This document shows positions 22,082 to 33,939 of a DNA stretch of 64,000 nt, piece by piece (the first letter of the stretch is position 1; the number at the start of each line of letters is the position of its first letter). The stretch comes from Trichaptum fuscoviolaceum (lineage: Eukaryota; Basidiomycota; Agaricomycetes; Hymenochaetales; Trichaptaceae). The DNA is taken from positions 2,473,317 to 2,537,316 of the forward strand of contig CAJSYZ010000012.1 in assembly GCA_910574455.1 (NCBI GenBank), read 5' to 3'. The position numbers and the translations under genes are program-made. The notes below the pieces were generated by a model, which did not search any database, was not told where the DNA came from, and saw only the letters and a program-made list of their open reading frames with translations.

Positions 22082-23653
22082 AGCTGGAGAAATCAACTCC
22101 CAGTAGCGCTTGCACGCGGAACAATTCTCCCAGAGAAGTCACCTCTTGGGTAACCCAAGCTAGCGCAGACGAGGTTCCGGAGCAGCTTGGTCCTTTGAGA
22201 CTGTTACGGGCGCGTCAAGGCACCAGCACCCCTACCAACCGATTACATATGATCCATGATCCGCAGATACGAAGATAGAACCCAGGTGGGTTGAGCGCAG
22301 ACTCGGAGGGATTTGAATATTGATCTCTTGGGTCTTGGGCATCCGACGTCCTAGAACGCACAGGCCTTAGCACCAGCCCATGCCGTCCACTATTGTCCTT
22401 TCCTGTGACGCAGAGAGACCTCGACAATGGTGAAAGGAGGCTCTAGGAGGCAGATCGATCTTCAGTCGAGTTGCCGCCGTGCAGTATCAGCGCTTTCATC
22501 CGTTGCTGATGAGAGCGATCCACCTGCTGAAGCAAAGTTTAGGGTTCCTCATATCTCAATAGTCGTACCTGACTCTTGAGGAGTTAACAGCTCAATGCTG
22601 ATGCTCTTACTCGCCCGTGCAGATACCATGATGTCTGACCAGCCTGAGGTCACCAAGACGACGCGTTAGCGACAGCAAAAAAAAAGGCGCGAAAAATGTC
22701 TCACTGGCACTCTTCCATCATAATTGCGAGCCATTTTTTGCGAGAAAAGGGAATGCTTTAACGTCGTTAGGATGGTGTGTTATGGGTATGGATGCTAGTG
22801 TGCCTGCGATTCACCGGTCAGAACAGGGGCTGACTCGGGGCTTTCGTGAGGTAGAACGTCGCCTTGGAGGTGCGTGGGAATTCACGTGTCAGTGTTACTG
22901 CCACTGGCATTGCGCAATGATGAGCCCGGTGGCGGCGGACCGTGATGGGCCCGGGCCCGACGTTCAAGTTGCGCGATTCACTTATTCAACTCCATTGACT
23001 CGGACATCTTTCTCTCCAAGGACATAGAAATCGAAAGTGATTTTCTCGGAATATGCTATTGCATTTGGAGTTTGGAGTCACACCTTTTGCAGGATGCCAA
23101 CGCAACATTCATGTTCCAAGACAGAGTTCTAACCCTTACCCGACGTGAAGCTTTTATAATAGTAGTGGCTTGGAGTCGTAGCCGGCGTGATTTCAATGGT
23201 TGAATGAACAATTGTCAGAGGTACTTACACTCGAATAAAACATACAGGGATGTTCAGTCTGATTCACTCTTATTATGAAATACAATTGTTTTCTGATCAG
23301 ATATGTGTACGATAATTGCATGCTGCTTCGAACTTCGAAGTAAATGCAAAGCAGAAGCTCGGTGATCAGGGCCAAGGTAGATATATGCATGTATCTGATA
23401 ATATACTATACAGGCATGTTCTCGACGTCTCTCATTTCCTCCCAAGTAAACGGCCGCAAGCAACTGTGATCCAGATGCATAATGCAAGTCCGACTCACTG
23501 GCAGGTCACGGCCTGAAGTCTCTAACCAACTTATGACTTTTCCCGATTTCTGGGCGGTGGAAGCACCTCGTAGTGCCCAGATGATCCCGGTGGTGTCATT
23601 TGCGTGCTTATTTTTCCCAACCTACCTATTCCACGTCGAGGACCTCTTCTGCA

Positions 23654-23708
23654 TTATCTGATCTGATTACGGCGTTATCGGATAAGACGGACGATAAGAC
23701 CGATAAGA
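23654..23708 (+). promoter_or_regulatory. Cluster of GATA-factor sites upstream of siderophore transporter
   Basis: GATAAG occurs at 23681, 23693 and 23702, and TTATC (inverse GATAA) at 23654 and 23675. This is about 200-250 bp upstream of the transporter ATG. Fungal siderophore genes are repressed by iron-sensing GATA factors (Urbs1/SreA family) that bind WGATAA-type sites, so iron regulation is inferred. Confidence 0.55.
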
Positions 23709-23850
23709 TATGCTTGGCCCACGTGGTCTCTCTGATGAGGCAACCACGCCACTATGTCAGAGAGAGTCTGCCCGTCGTCTTCCTCCTGCGATGCACCCTG
23801 ACAAGCCAAAGTTCAAACGATGGCGGATTCAACGGCGGCGTACCAGCCCC

Positions 23851-23857
23851 TTATAAG
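23851..23857 (+). promoter_or_regulatory. TATA-like box of the MFS transporter
   Basis: TTATAAG lies 46 bp before the ATG, between the GATA cluster and the coding start. Confidence 0.45.
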
Positions 23858-23902
23858 CCGGCACTCAGGTCAGTTTTCTCGCCCCCGTTCTTTCCCACCG
23901 CT

Positions 23903-26666
23903 ATGTCTGACCCCGACATCAAAAAAGACGACGACGACGTCGACTACCACTCGCGCTCGACGTCGCCGACGCCCGGCGCGACGACGCAGACGGGTGTTGT
24001 TGCGGCGCACTTGGACCCGACGGTGCTGCAGGAGGTCGATGCGCATGCGGGGGTGCTGAAGGTCGAGGCTGCTGAGCGTGTCTATGGCAAGCGCTCGAAA
24101 TGGGTGCTCTTCATCTCGTGAGTCTTCACACTTTTCCTTGCTGCTGCTATTCTTTTCTTTTCGCATTGTTGTGCATCATCTCTTTACTGCGTTTCGCCAG
24201 CACAAACCCATGATGGATCACTCCTAGCAAGATTCTACCCATCAATAAAACAACTTTACCTCATCTTTGCTCTGCCTTGTACCCATTGCTTTCCATCGCA
24301 TTTTAAAGACCTTTCACTCTTTCGCTCGTGATTCTTGCTGTTTATTTCTCTTTGCCGTCGTTCGTACCCGCTCTTCTGCCCACCATCTGCATACAGACTC
24401 CAGGTGTCGGCGCCGGGCTGGGATGATGGTGCATGTTTTAGCGCACGCCGTTTTCAGCGCTGTTGCTGCTCTCGCGGAGAGCGTGGAAGTGGTTTAAACA
24501 ATAGCAGATTCTGCTATGACGAAGGCGGATGGAATTTGTGCTGAGCTTCATTTGCGTCACGCCGATGGACATTAATTTCTTTGCTCGTTCGATGTCTCCT
24601 ACCTTCTTGTTCAAGTGTCCTCAGTCCCAGTGCTCTATTCCCCCTTGCCATGGTCTGTCTCTCCTGCAGCATTACTGCCTGTGCATCCGGTTCTCGATGA
24701 TGACACAAATAGCTGTATGATTGCATTTCAGAGCAGACAAAGCACAGGGGAAAGACGTAGGGATTTTAGCTCGTGTGGAAAGACGGGTGGTCTCTTTTGT
24801 CATCTACATCGATATTGTTCCTTTTTCTCTCTTAACTATTTACGTATTTTACTTGAGTTGAGCTGACAGGATCACAGACTCGGCCTCGCGTCCTACATCT
24901 ACTCTCTCGACAGCTCGACGACGTACTCCTATCTCGCATTCGCCGCGTCCGAGTTTGACAAACATTCCCTGATCTCGAGTATCCAGGTGCGCAAACCATC
25001 CCTTCCCTCTGCACCAAACCTAACTTCTCGCTCAGGTCGCGCAAAGCGTGATAATCGCCGTGGGCAAGCCGGTAATCGCGAAGCTCGCAGACGTGACCTC
25101 GCGCGCGACGAGCTACCTCATCGTGCTGTGCTTCTACGTCCTCGGGTACATCGTCATCGCGTCCGCGCACGACATCAACACGATCGCGGCGGGCATCGTG
25201 CTGTACGCGGTGGGCTACACGGGCCTGCAGCTGCTCACGCAGATCATCATCGCGGACATCACGACGATGCGCTGGCGCGGGTTCGTGAGCAGCCTCGTGT
25301 CGATGCCGTTTGTCGTGAATGGCTTCATTGGGCCGAATATCTCGACGAGCGTGCTCGAGCATGCGGGGTGGCGGTGGGGATGTGAGTAGTGTTTGGTTTG
25401 TGATGATTTGTATTTAATGGCTTGCAGACGGGATGTTTGCGATTCTTGTGCCTGCGACGCTCCTGCCGCTGATCATCACGCTATTCTGGGCTGAGCGCAA
25501 GGCGAAGCGGCTGGGTCTTGTCGACGCAACACTCAACCAGCTGCGCGCAGCACCGACGGCGGCTCCTGCGCGTACAGACAAGGGCGACTCGGTCTGGGTG
25601 AAGGTGAAGCGCACGGCGGGCCAGTTGGACCTGTTTGGGCTTGTTCTACTTGGCACAGCCGTTGCGCTGATCCTGCTTCCGCTGACGCTCGCGGAGACGG
25701 CGAAGGACCATTGGAAGAATCGTAAGCAGCATAAATTCCACTTTCTCAGAGACTAATCTCGCTGCAGCTTCAATGATTGCGATGCTCGTGGTTGGATGCG
25801 TGCTTCTGCTTGTGTTTGGCGTGTGGGACCTCCGCTATGCGTCGCGCCCGGTCATCGCGCCTCGCTTTGTGCGCAACCGCTCCGTCGTGTTTGCCAGTCT
25901 CATTGGATTCTTCGATTTCGCCTCCTTCTACCTCACATTCACGTACCTCTACTCCTTCGTGCTCGTCGTCAAGCCCTGGTCGCTCCTCAACACGACCTAC
26001 TTCATGCAGACCCAGACCGTCGCGCTCACCGTGTTCGGGTTCGCCGGCGGGGTGCTCATGCTCTACTTCCGGCGGTACAAGCCGATCCTCAGCACGGGCC
26101 TGTGCATCCGCATGCTCGGCGTCGGGCTGATGATCCACTCGCGCGGCGCGCAGGCGAGCACGGCGGAGCTCGTGTGGACGCAGATCCTGCAGGGCATGGG
26201 TGGCGGGCTCGCGGCCGCGGCGAGCCAGGTCGGCGCGCAGGCGAGCGTGCCGCATGTGGATGTCGCGATGGTCACGGCGGCCGTTCTGCTGCTCACGGAG
26301 ATCGGAGGTGCGATTGGGAGCGCGATCGCCGGTGCGATCTGGACGAACACGATGCCGGGCAACCTCGCGCGACACCTCGCGGGCCTGCTCCCCCAGGAGG
26401 AGATTGATGCGCTGTTTGGGAGCTTGACGGGCGTGCTGAAGTACCCCCGTGGGGACCCGGTGCGGGAGGGCGTGATTGCGGCGTATGACGAGACGATGAA
26501 GGTGATGGTGGTGGCGGCGACGGTGCTGAGTGCGGTGCCGATCGTGGCGTCGCTGTTCATGCCGAATTGGTATCTAGGGGATACACAGAATGCGGTGGAT
26601 GGCGCGAATGTGGGGTTGGATGGCCAACCGCTGGATGCGGAGGAGGAGAGAAGGCGAGACGATTAG
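23903..26666 (+). CDS. MFS transporter, siderophore-iron transporter type
   Basis: Proposed exons are 23903-24117, 24878-24986, 25036-25381, 25428-25721 and 25768-26666. They join in frame into 620 residues, normal for fungal siderophore-iron MFS carriers (about 14 membrane segments). A hydrophilic N-tail precedes the first segment. YSLDSSTTYSYLAFAASEF and AQSVIIAVGKPVIAKLADVTSR match the family's first external loop and loop 2-3 motif. The long membrane-rich exon 5 ends with LxGDTQNAV-like residues. The likely role is uptake of ferric siderophores across the plasma membrane. The first intron is about 760 bp, far longer than the other three (about 45-50 bp). The gene is intact and sits between inverted-repeat arms; a degraded relative lies at 13-14.3 kb. 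Confidence 0.88.
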
Positions 26667-27950
26667 AGGTGGAGGTGTTACAGTATCTCCTTCGTCTTCC
26701 TATCTAAAATTTCCGGAGATGCGATATGTTGCTTAGAGGTCGTGGATATGATAGTTGTCTAACTGCTTTCGGTGTTTGTTCTTTCTCAATTTTGCTTGTT
26801 GTTCTCCCCGGAAGCTAATTCTTGGTTTTTACTTAGTTTCTTTGCTTTGTTCGCCTCAGCTGATGTTTCCCGGCCTTCTTGCATACACAAATAAATATAT
26901 CTTACTATCAATCGGCCGTTTGCATGGATTACGTCGTGTGCCCTCCTCTGTGCTCGGACATGATCAGTACGTACTTACAGTACAGCGTTGAAGATATAGT
27001 ATATGTATTTGGATCTACGCCCTTGATGTGTAGTTTTTGCTTGACCGCAGACGCAGACGATGAAATCAAATTTTCATTCAAGCACCCGCTCCCCAACGGT
27101 TTTGTTTCGCATTTGTTACCTTGTCAGAGCGGTCGTGGTACAGCTTGCAAGCTGTTCGGAGCTTAGATACTTCATGGAGCATTGCAAGCGCGGTTGTTTC
27201 AGTGTTAGGTCCCAGAGTGTTCCAGATTTGCTCGCGTGCTCCTGTGACAGGGCGGCCGCTAACGTTGCTTGGCAACTATGGAGAAGAAGAGGCAACATAC
27301 ATATCTAATCAGATAGATTTACATTACATTCCGCCATCATGATGCGATCTCAAGGGTCACCACCGAGACATAGTAATCTGATCAGATAAAATTGTATGAT
27401 CGAGTGTCCCTTTTTCCCCGATCATCAATTGTTTTGCCGAGTACGTACGCACACTGCTGCTTGAGCTTGGTATCTGATAAGTCGGACGACACCTGACCCC
27501 CGACTATGATTGCAAAGTGATCGGAAATCGGGGATTCGATCAATTAAATTGAGCACACAGTGTTGAAAGCAAGGAATTAGTAGACTTTGCTTCGGACGTG
27601 AAGCTCCGTCATTACATATCAAGTTCTTGTCCACTGTCGATAACTAGCGTCTGCGTCTGTTGCGTCAGTAACTCGAACACAAAGGCAATTCAAGGCTCCG
27701 GTTCATGAGTATCATTGTGTCCAAAAGAACTCGAATTTCGGTTTTAAACTTTTCCTTCAAGAGGATCATGGATGAATATGATCTACAATGTAGCGCGAGA
27801 GCTCTCGCTCATATATTAATCTATCCACATGATGATCACTGAATCATTGTAGTATTACATCCGTAGGACATGCTTGGAAAGAAGCACATGTCGTTTGAAT
27901 AAACTACATATTGGCTGTCCTTGATTAGCATCATGACCTGACCAGAAAAA
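26667..27950. other. Gene-free stretch downstream of the transporter
   Basis: AT-rich sequence with scattered GATAAG-type sites (for example near 27475) and no convincing ORF, repeat or RNA gene. It presumably includes the transporter 3' UTR. Confidence 0.5.
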
Positions 27951-27954
27951 CTAT

Positions 27955-28192
27955 TTACTACGAGCCATAATCCTAAACTCGCGCCCCTTCCCATGTACCG
28001 CTTTCGTCAAATGCAAGCCATTGAAATGCTCAATGCTTAGACATCACAATATGTTTCTTCCAGAAGTCGAGCTCTTCGCCTTCCTCGAATGTGTGTATAC
28101 AGCATGTACAGTTTTGTGATGGCCAGAAACCATGACGGATAACTTCCTGTCCGACTTCAATCTCAGTAGTATTGCGCATCCTGCGCATCAAT
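27955..28192 (-). pseudogene. Possible 3'-terminal exon of an unidentified gene
   Basis: After an acceptor-like GCGCAG, the minus strand reads MRNTTEIEVGQ..., WPSQNCTCC and LDFWKKHIVMSKH. After a one-base slip it reads LHLTKAVHGKGREFRIMARSK and a stop. The composition looks coding, but no family is recognised. Its 5' side would fall in the inverted-duplication arm, which suggests truncation by that event. Confidence 0.3.
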
Positions 28193-30131
28193 AACCATAA
28201 TTAGCCTTGGTAGGTAGAAGATGATGGAGGAGCGAAACCAGCGAAAACCTCATCGCGACGAACTTGGCATTCATGCCAGCCTGGATTATCTTGACCGTCT
28301 TATCGTCCGTCTTATCCAATAACGCCTTAATCAGATCAGATACTGCAGAAATGGATCCAAGAGGTTGCCGAGCTCGGAGTGTGGAGTATCGGAAACTGTT
28401 GGCAACCGTCACCTACGAGGCGCTTTCACTGCCCCAAGATCGGGACAAGTCATAAGTTGGTTACAGACCTCAGGCCGTACCGTGAATATGACCTGAGTCG
28501 GACTTGCATTATGCATCTGGATCACGGTTGCTTGCTCCGAGCCACAGCAGCCGTTTGCTTAGCATTTTGAGCCCTGTGAAGAGATGAGAGACTTCTAAAA
28601 CATGTCTGTATATTATATTATCAGAAACATAGACTCACGTTGGCCCTGACTGGCAAAATACTAAGGAGGGACATACTTCGGTCGAAGCCCCAATTGTCAC
28701 TTGTTCGCAGCTTCTGTTACTAGCCTCCCAAATACCCTCCTCCCACCTCACACATACAGCCATAGTAAGCTTACACTCAAACGCTTCGTCCATGACACCC
28801 TCAGACGTGGACACAAGCAGAGCCTTTGCTTTGCTTTTACTTTGAAGTTCGAAGCAGCATGCGTTTATCGTACATGCATCTAATCAGAAAAAAATCGTAT
28901 TTCATAATAAGAATGAATCAGACCGAACATCCCTGTATATTTTATCCGAGTGTAAGTACCTGTCTGCGCTTCGATCCGTGTTTAGTAACTTGGAAGGTCA
29001 ATGTTAGAATGTTAGAAGAGATCGCCCAAAATCACCCCAACAGCTCAGGCTCCTGAAGTCGTCATGAACAAAGACCGTGACTACTATTGTAAAAGCTCTG
29101 TCTTGGAACATGAATGTGTTGCATTGGTATCCTGCAATAGGGGTGACTCCATACACCAAATTCGACAGCGGATTCCGAGAAAATCACTTTCGATTTCTAT
29201 GTCCTTGGAGAGAAAGATGTCCGAGTCAATGGAGTTGAATAAGTGAATCGCGCAACTTGAACGTCGGGCCCGGGCCCATCACGGTCCGCCGCCACACCCG
29301 GGCTCATCATTGCACAATGCACAGTGGCAGTAACACTGACACGTGTATTCCCACGCACCTCCAAGGCGACGTTTTCTCTACCACACAAAAACTCAGCCCC
29401 TGTTCTGACCGGTGAATCGCAAGCGTACTGGCACCCAACCCATAATACACCATCCTAACGATGATAAACCATACCCTTTTCTCGCAAAAAGTGATACCCA
29501 ATTATGATGGAAGAGTGCCAGTGAGACATTTTTCGCGCCTTTTTTTTGCTGTCGCTGACGCGTCGTCTTGGTGACCTCAGGCTGGTCAGACATCATGGTC
29601 TCTGCACGGGCGAGTAAGAGCATCAGCATTGAGCTGTTAACTCCTCAAGAGTCAGGTACGACTATTGAGATACGAGGAACCCTAAACTTTGCTTCAGCAG
29701 GTGGATCGCTCTCATCAGCAACGGATGAAAGCGCTGATACTGCACGGCGGCAAATCGACTGAAGATCGATCTGCCTCCTAGAGCCTCCTTTCACCTTTGT
29801 CGAGGTCTCTCTGGGTCACGGGAAAGGACACTAGTGGACGGCATGGGCTGGTGCTAAGGCCTGTGCGTCGGATGCCCAAGACCCAAGAGATCAATATTTA
29901 AATCCCTCCGAGTCTACGCTCAACCCACCTGGGTTCTATCTTCGTATCTGCGGATCATGGATCATATGTACTCGGTTGGTAGGGGTGCTGGTGCCTTGAC
30001 GCGCCCGTAACAGTCTCAAAGGACCAAGCTGCTCCGGAACCTCGTCTGCGCTAGCTTGGGTTACCCAAGAGGTGACTTCTCTGGGAGAACTGTTCCGCGT
30101 GCAAGTGCTACTGGGAGCTAATTTCGCCAGC

Positions 30132-30410
30132 TTAGCCAAAGTGGGACGCGACAGGGAAGTTGTGCTCGTCCCAATGGCAGTTCCATCTCCAAGGAATGCA
30201 CAGCCAGTCATCCCCGAACGTAACATACCATAGAGGTGGTGGATGCAGAATTAACCATCTGTTCTCTCGCTCAATGGATGTTATGACAAGGTGGGTATCA
30301 AAGAGCACTAATCCCGGGCCCACCACGCCCACCTGCTTTATCATCAGCTTTGACCGTATGTCCAAAGGAGGGATATCGTTCGTGTCTGTATCAATGGGCG
30401 GTACAATCAT
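30132..30410 (-). CDS. Hypothetical ORF in right arm
   Basis: A 92-residue open frame with Trp-rich segments (LWYVTFGDDWLCIPWRW). It corresponds to 21800-22081 in the left arm, which carries a stop. Unknown function; possibly a gene remnant. Confidence 0.3.
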   Translation of the reverse strand: MIVPPIDTDTNDIPPLDIRSKLMIKQVGVVGPGLVLFDTHLVITSIERENRWLILHPPPLWYVTFGDDWLCIPWRWNCHWDEHNFPVASHFG

Positions 30411-30966
30411 GTGACAAATCGCACGATCTGCCTTTCAGCGCGTCGTTATGGGTGTTGGAAGTATCCTAGGATGTCTTTAAAGTTCAGAGAAGGATATCAG
30501 CGGGTGGGGTGAGAGTTGTCGGAAAATGTCAAGGTGCGTCGACCCGTACCTTGATTCTTCTGCCGTCAAACTCGTACTCGTCGGTACGGTGCCTGAATGG
30601 GGCTGGTGACGCGACGCGCCAAGGACGACAATGGAGTCGACAACCCCAAGGGGACAGACTTGTCTGCGCTAGCTCGGATTAACAAAGTGGTGCCAGTGGG
30701 TTCAATGAGAGCAGTGCAACTTGTTCTGAGCCGAGGCACTACTGGGAGCCACGTTTCGCCAGCGAAAGCCAAAGCGGGTGTTAGAAATAGGTAGAGTTCG
30801 GCGCCATTTCCAGCTCAGCCTCGGAAGCAGCACATAGGGACCTGGTAGCCTCGAATGCCTATCTACGCATCCAATGCGTGCCATGGAAGGGGCAGCTGAA
30901 GGTAGCCACCAAAGAGCGCTTGGTCATCCGTGGTGCTGTCACCGATATGCCTGGACCTATGTACTG

Positions 30967-31251
30967 TCAAAGGCCTGAGGTGTGAAAGAGCATTTGTGAG
31001 TGCGTGGCCTTCCTTAGTTTCACCATAGACTCACCATAAGACCTTCTAAGATATGCCGGGTACCCTGCTTCCGTGAAGACGACAATGTATGTCGATGTCC
31101 GCCAATCAGTCCATGGAGTCGCTGACAGGGCAGACAGACCGCACTGCTGCTTGAATGTGCTCTCTGCACATTGAATCACGAAAGTCAAGCTGGCTTCGTC
31201 CATCCCGATAGCTATTACCGACGGGTGAGATCTTCTTGCGACGGAAACCAT
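30967..31251 (-). CDS. Small hypothetical ORF in right arm
   Basis: Counterpart of 20873-21157, open over the same 94 residues. Nothing further can be assigned. Confidence 0.25.
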   Translation of the reverse strand: MVSVARRSHPSVIAIGMDEASLTFVIQCAESTFKQQCGLSALSATPWTDWRTSTYIVVFTEAGYPAYLRRSYGESMVKLRKATHSQMLFHTSGL

Positions 31252-31616
31252 TAGGTGTCTAACAGATCAGACCTTCTATAGAATTGCGATCTCGTCTTAG
31301 AGAAAGTCAGGAAGCGCCGCGGCATTGTTGACCAAGTTTGGGCACGCGTACGAGGAGATACAAAGGACGCGAGTAACGTGACGCAGTCCACATACTCCGA
31401 TGTAAACAACCGCACATAACCACACCGTGCTTTACTCTTTAACTTCAAACCGCTGCAGTTCGACTCCCTCCTTCTTACCCCCATCTCCTCCCGCCTGCAA
31501 ATATTCCCGCTTTCAAACCTACCTTTCTTCAACGAACGTACAACTTATCAAGCACCAACATCTCCGACTCTGTATTCCTCTTCATTGTACAAATCTGAAT
31601 CCTCACGGAAACAAAA

Positions 31617-33105
31617 ATGAGGACCTTGATATGGCATCAAGGACCCAGAACCGAGTACGCGATCTCATTTCCATAGTCTTATGACAGTAGTCTCTAACTA
31701 GATATTCATCAATCCGCAGACTCGGAATCAACGGCCATCTCTCAAACGTGCATGCAGCAGGTTATAACTCGGGGACTCTCGACCCTAGGCGCGATCTCAA
31801 CACAGGATACGTGCCCCAGTTGGGCTCGTGGGGCTTCGATAGGTCGGATGCGGACGCCTTCAATAGGGGGATCAATTCAATGAACTATGTCAGGTGAGTT
31901 CAACTGCCTTCTACATCCAACCCGGAGAGTTGACGTGTGGTTTGTTCAAAATCTTGGCCTCTGTTTCTCCGTCATCCGACTCGGATGTTGCGTTCCAAAG
32001 CGATCCTGCTTTATTCAGTCCGTCGTACCAGGGGAGTGTTATCCAGGAGCCACGGCTGGGTTCCTTCCACACTGTCAACCCGCAAGAACTGCCATACCCA
32101 TTTACTTTCCATGTACGGAGTTCTTTACACAATTCAGCGGAGCCTGGGTTGAGTTCGCAATCGCTACCGCAGCACACCCCGCCTCTTCAGCAACCCCAAA
32201 TGCCCACCGGTAGCTACTTTCCAGCTGGGCCACATGCTCATACCGCGGAGTCATTGCTGCTCCCACCTACACCCATCAGGCCAAATTCATTCCTGCAAGA
32301 ACACGCCTCGCATTCACAACCCCAGGGCTTTTCCGATTCAAGGCTCCCGAGCGCAAATATAGATCCTTCATTGCTCACGGCCCCCGCTTCGAACTTGATG
32401 GGCGTGCCTCCCCCATCCATGATGCCTGTCGCAGGACCAAGTGAACGTGCTGCGAAGAAACGAGGCAGGATTATTGACGAAACCCGCGCCAACAACTCTA
32501 CTCGGCGAACTCGCAGACGCATTGAAGATCCATCCATCATTTTGCCTCAGTCGACGGAGCCGTTACACTTGCCCGTCCTTCCCAGTGGCTCATCGCTTTC
32601 TTCTCCCGTCCCTCTCTATGCCCAGGAACATCCGAGCGAGACAGGGTTCAACTTGGCTATTACCGTCGCTACATCGTCGCATAGTCATGAAGGACCAAGC
32701 ACCATTCCTCAAGCCCTAGACGAGTCGGCGTCTTCGTCTCCTAGCTCAGTCCCGTGCCCATTTATGGTCGGAGAGAAAGTTTGTGGAGTACTCCTCACAA
32801 ATCAGTCTATGATACACGCACACTTCACAGACATTCATAAGGACGATAAGAATTTCCCGCCGTCTAAGGCTAAGTGTCCTTTCCCGGTCCTGAAGGGAAA
32901 GAAACCGTGCAAGGACTGTAAGGGTTCGTTCGACTTTCAAACCTATGCAAGGCATGTCTTCGAGGTACACCTCCCATCGAAAGTACAATGCCCCGTTTGC
33001 TTGAAGTATTACTCACGATCGTGGCGTCGTAATCGACACAACTGTCGTGGTCCTCCAGTCCAGATGGCTCACTCTGGTGCTAGTAAGAAGAGGACGAGAA
33101 AGTGA
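31617..33105 (+). CDS. C2H2-type zinc-finger protein, right copy
   Basis: Proposed exons are 31617-31654 (ATG), 31720-31893 and about 32001-33105. Exon sizes 38, 174 and 1105 nt equal those of the left copy, and the splice sites (GTACGC, CCGCAG, GTGAGT) are conserved. All three Cys/His clusters are kept. The last finger has changed from NLHTC to NRHNC, and the second from CKGCKG to CKDCKG. Because both copies are open over about 400 codons despite many nucleotide differences, both are likely under some constraint. Role unknown; a regulator is plausible. Confidence 0.7.
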
Positions 33106-33939
33106 TTGGTCCATCGCGCTGGGTAACTTCATGTCGTTCCCCTTTTACTTCCATCTATCTTCCCCCCTCATCCCAATTCTATTGAACTTATGTTTTGTGA
33201 TCTATCCTTCCCTTTCACCCACAATCTGTTCATTCACCTATCTTTCATGAAACGTTTGATTCTGTTTATTCTGTTTATATGTATAATTTCTGGCATCGTG
33301 TCTTCTTGTCAGTCCACGGGTGGCGCACTATTACTTTTCCCCTTATGACTTTCTTCTGGTCCTTCTCAACATTGTATCTTCACCGCAAACAAGCTATTCT
33401 TATTCCCAATGTTTGTATTATCTTCTCAGTGTATGTACATATTGCCACTTCAACTCTTCGTTCTCGTCATCCTTGTTTGTAATTGTGGAAAGCTGTATTT
33501 CTATTCATTCACTGTACATAATTGTTACTGATTGATTGGGAGTCCTCTGCGAAATACTATGCTGAATTGATGGTCTAAATGAGCAATGTTTCTAGTTCAT
33601 TTCAAAGCACAATGCTAGTCACATGCAAACTCGCTAGTGGCGTGTCAGCTTTAGGGGTCTTGGAGGCGAAGACGCGATTGGATAGCGGCGCTTCAATCAT
33701 GGGACTGCTTGAATACAAGCAGTTAGTGGCTGCGAGTTCCTCACAGCAGAGCCCGCTACCCGTGGATGGGTGCGAGGTTATTGTTAGAGAAAAAAAACAT
33801 TTTTCTTCTTTACATCTGTACATACAATATTCTACTATGTTACAAGCAGACAAAATTCTATTATGTTAAAATTACACACCTGATTTCGGAAGGAGTACAA
33901 AAAGCAAATCACATCAACCTGGAGAATTGGATGCACGGA

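Larger units (their letters stand above)
18425..23712 (+). repeat. Left arm of a ~5.3-kb inverted duplication
   Basis: It matches 28285-33715 in inverse orientation, from AAGACGCGATTC..GTGGCGCTTCAA at the outer edge to the GATAAGAC cluster at the inner edge. The zinc-finger genes in the two arms are nearly identical, and the spacer sequences are somewhat more diverged with scattered indels. The arms enclose a 4.57-kb unique centre containing the MFS transporter. Confidence 0.88.
28285..33715 (-). repeat. Right arm of the ~5.3-kb inverted duplication
   Basis: Inverse complement of 18425-23712. It is about 140 bp longer through small indels. The inner end keeps at least two of the GATAAG sites seen in the left arm. 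Confidence 0.88.

Noticed and set aside
25770..26375. 200-residue ORFs on the opposite strand and other frame of transporter exon 5
   Set aside because: They are shadows of a GC-rich coding exon and carry charged low-complexity sequence unlike a protein.
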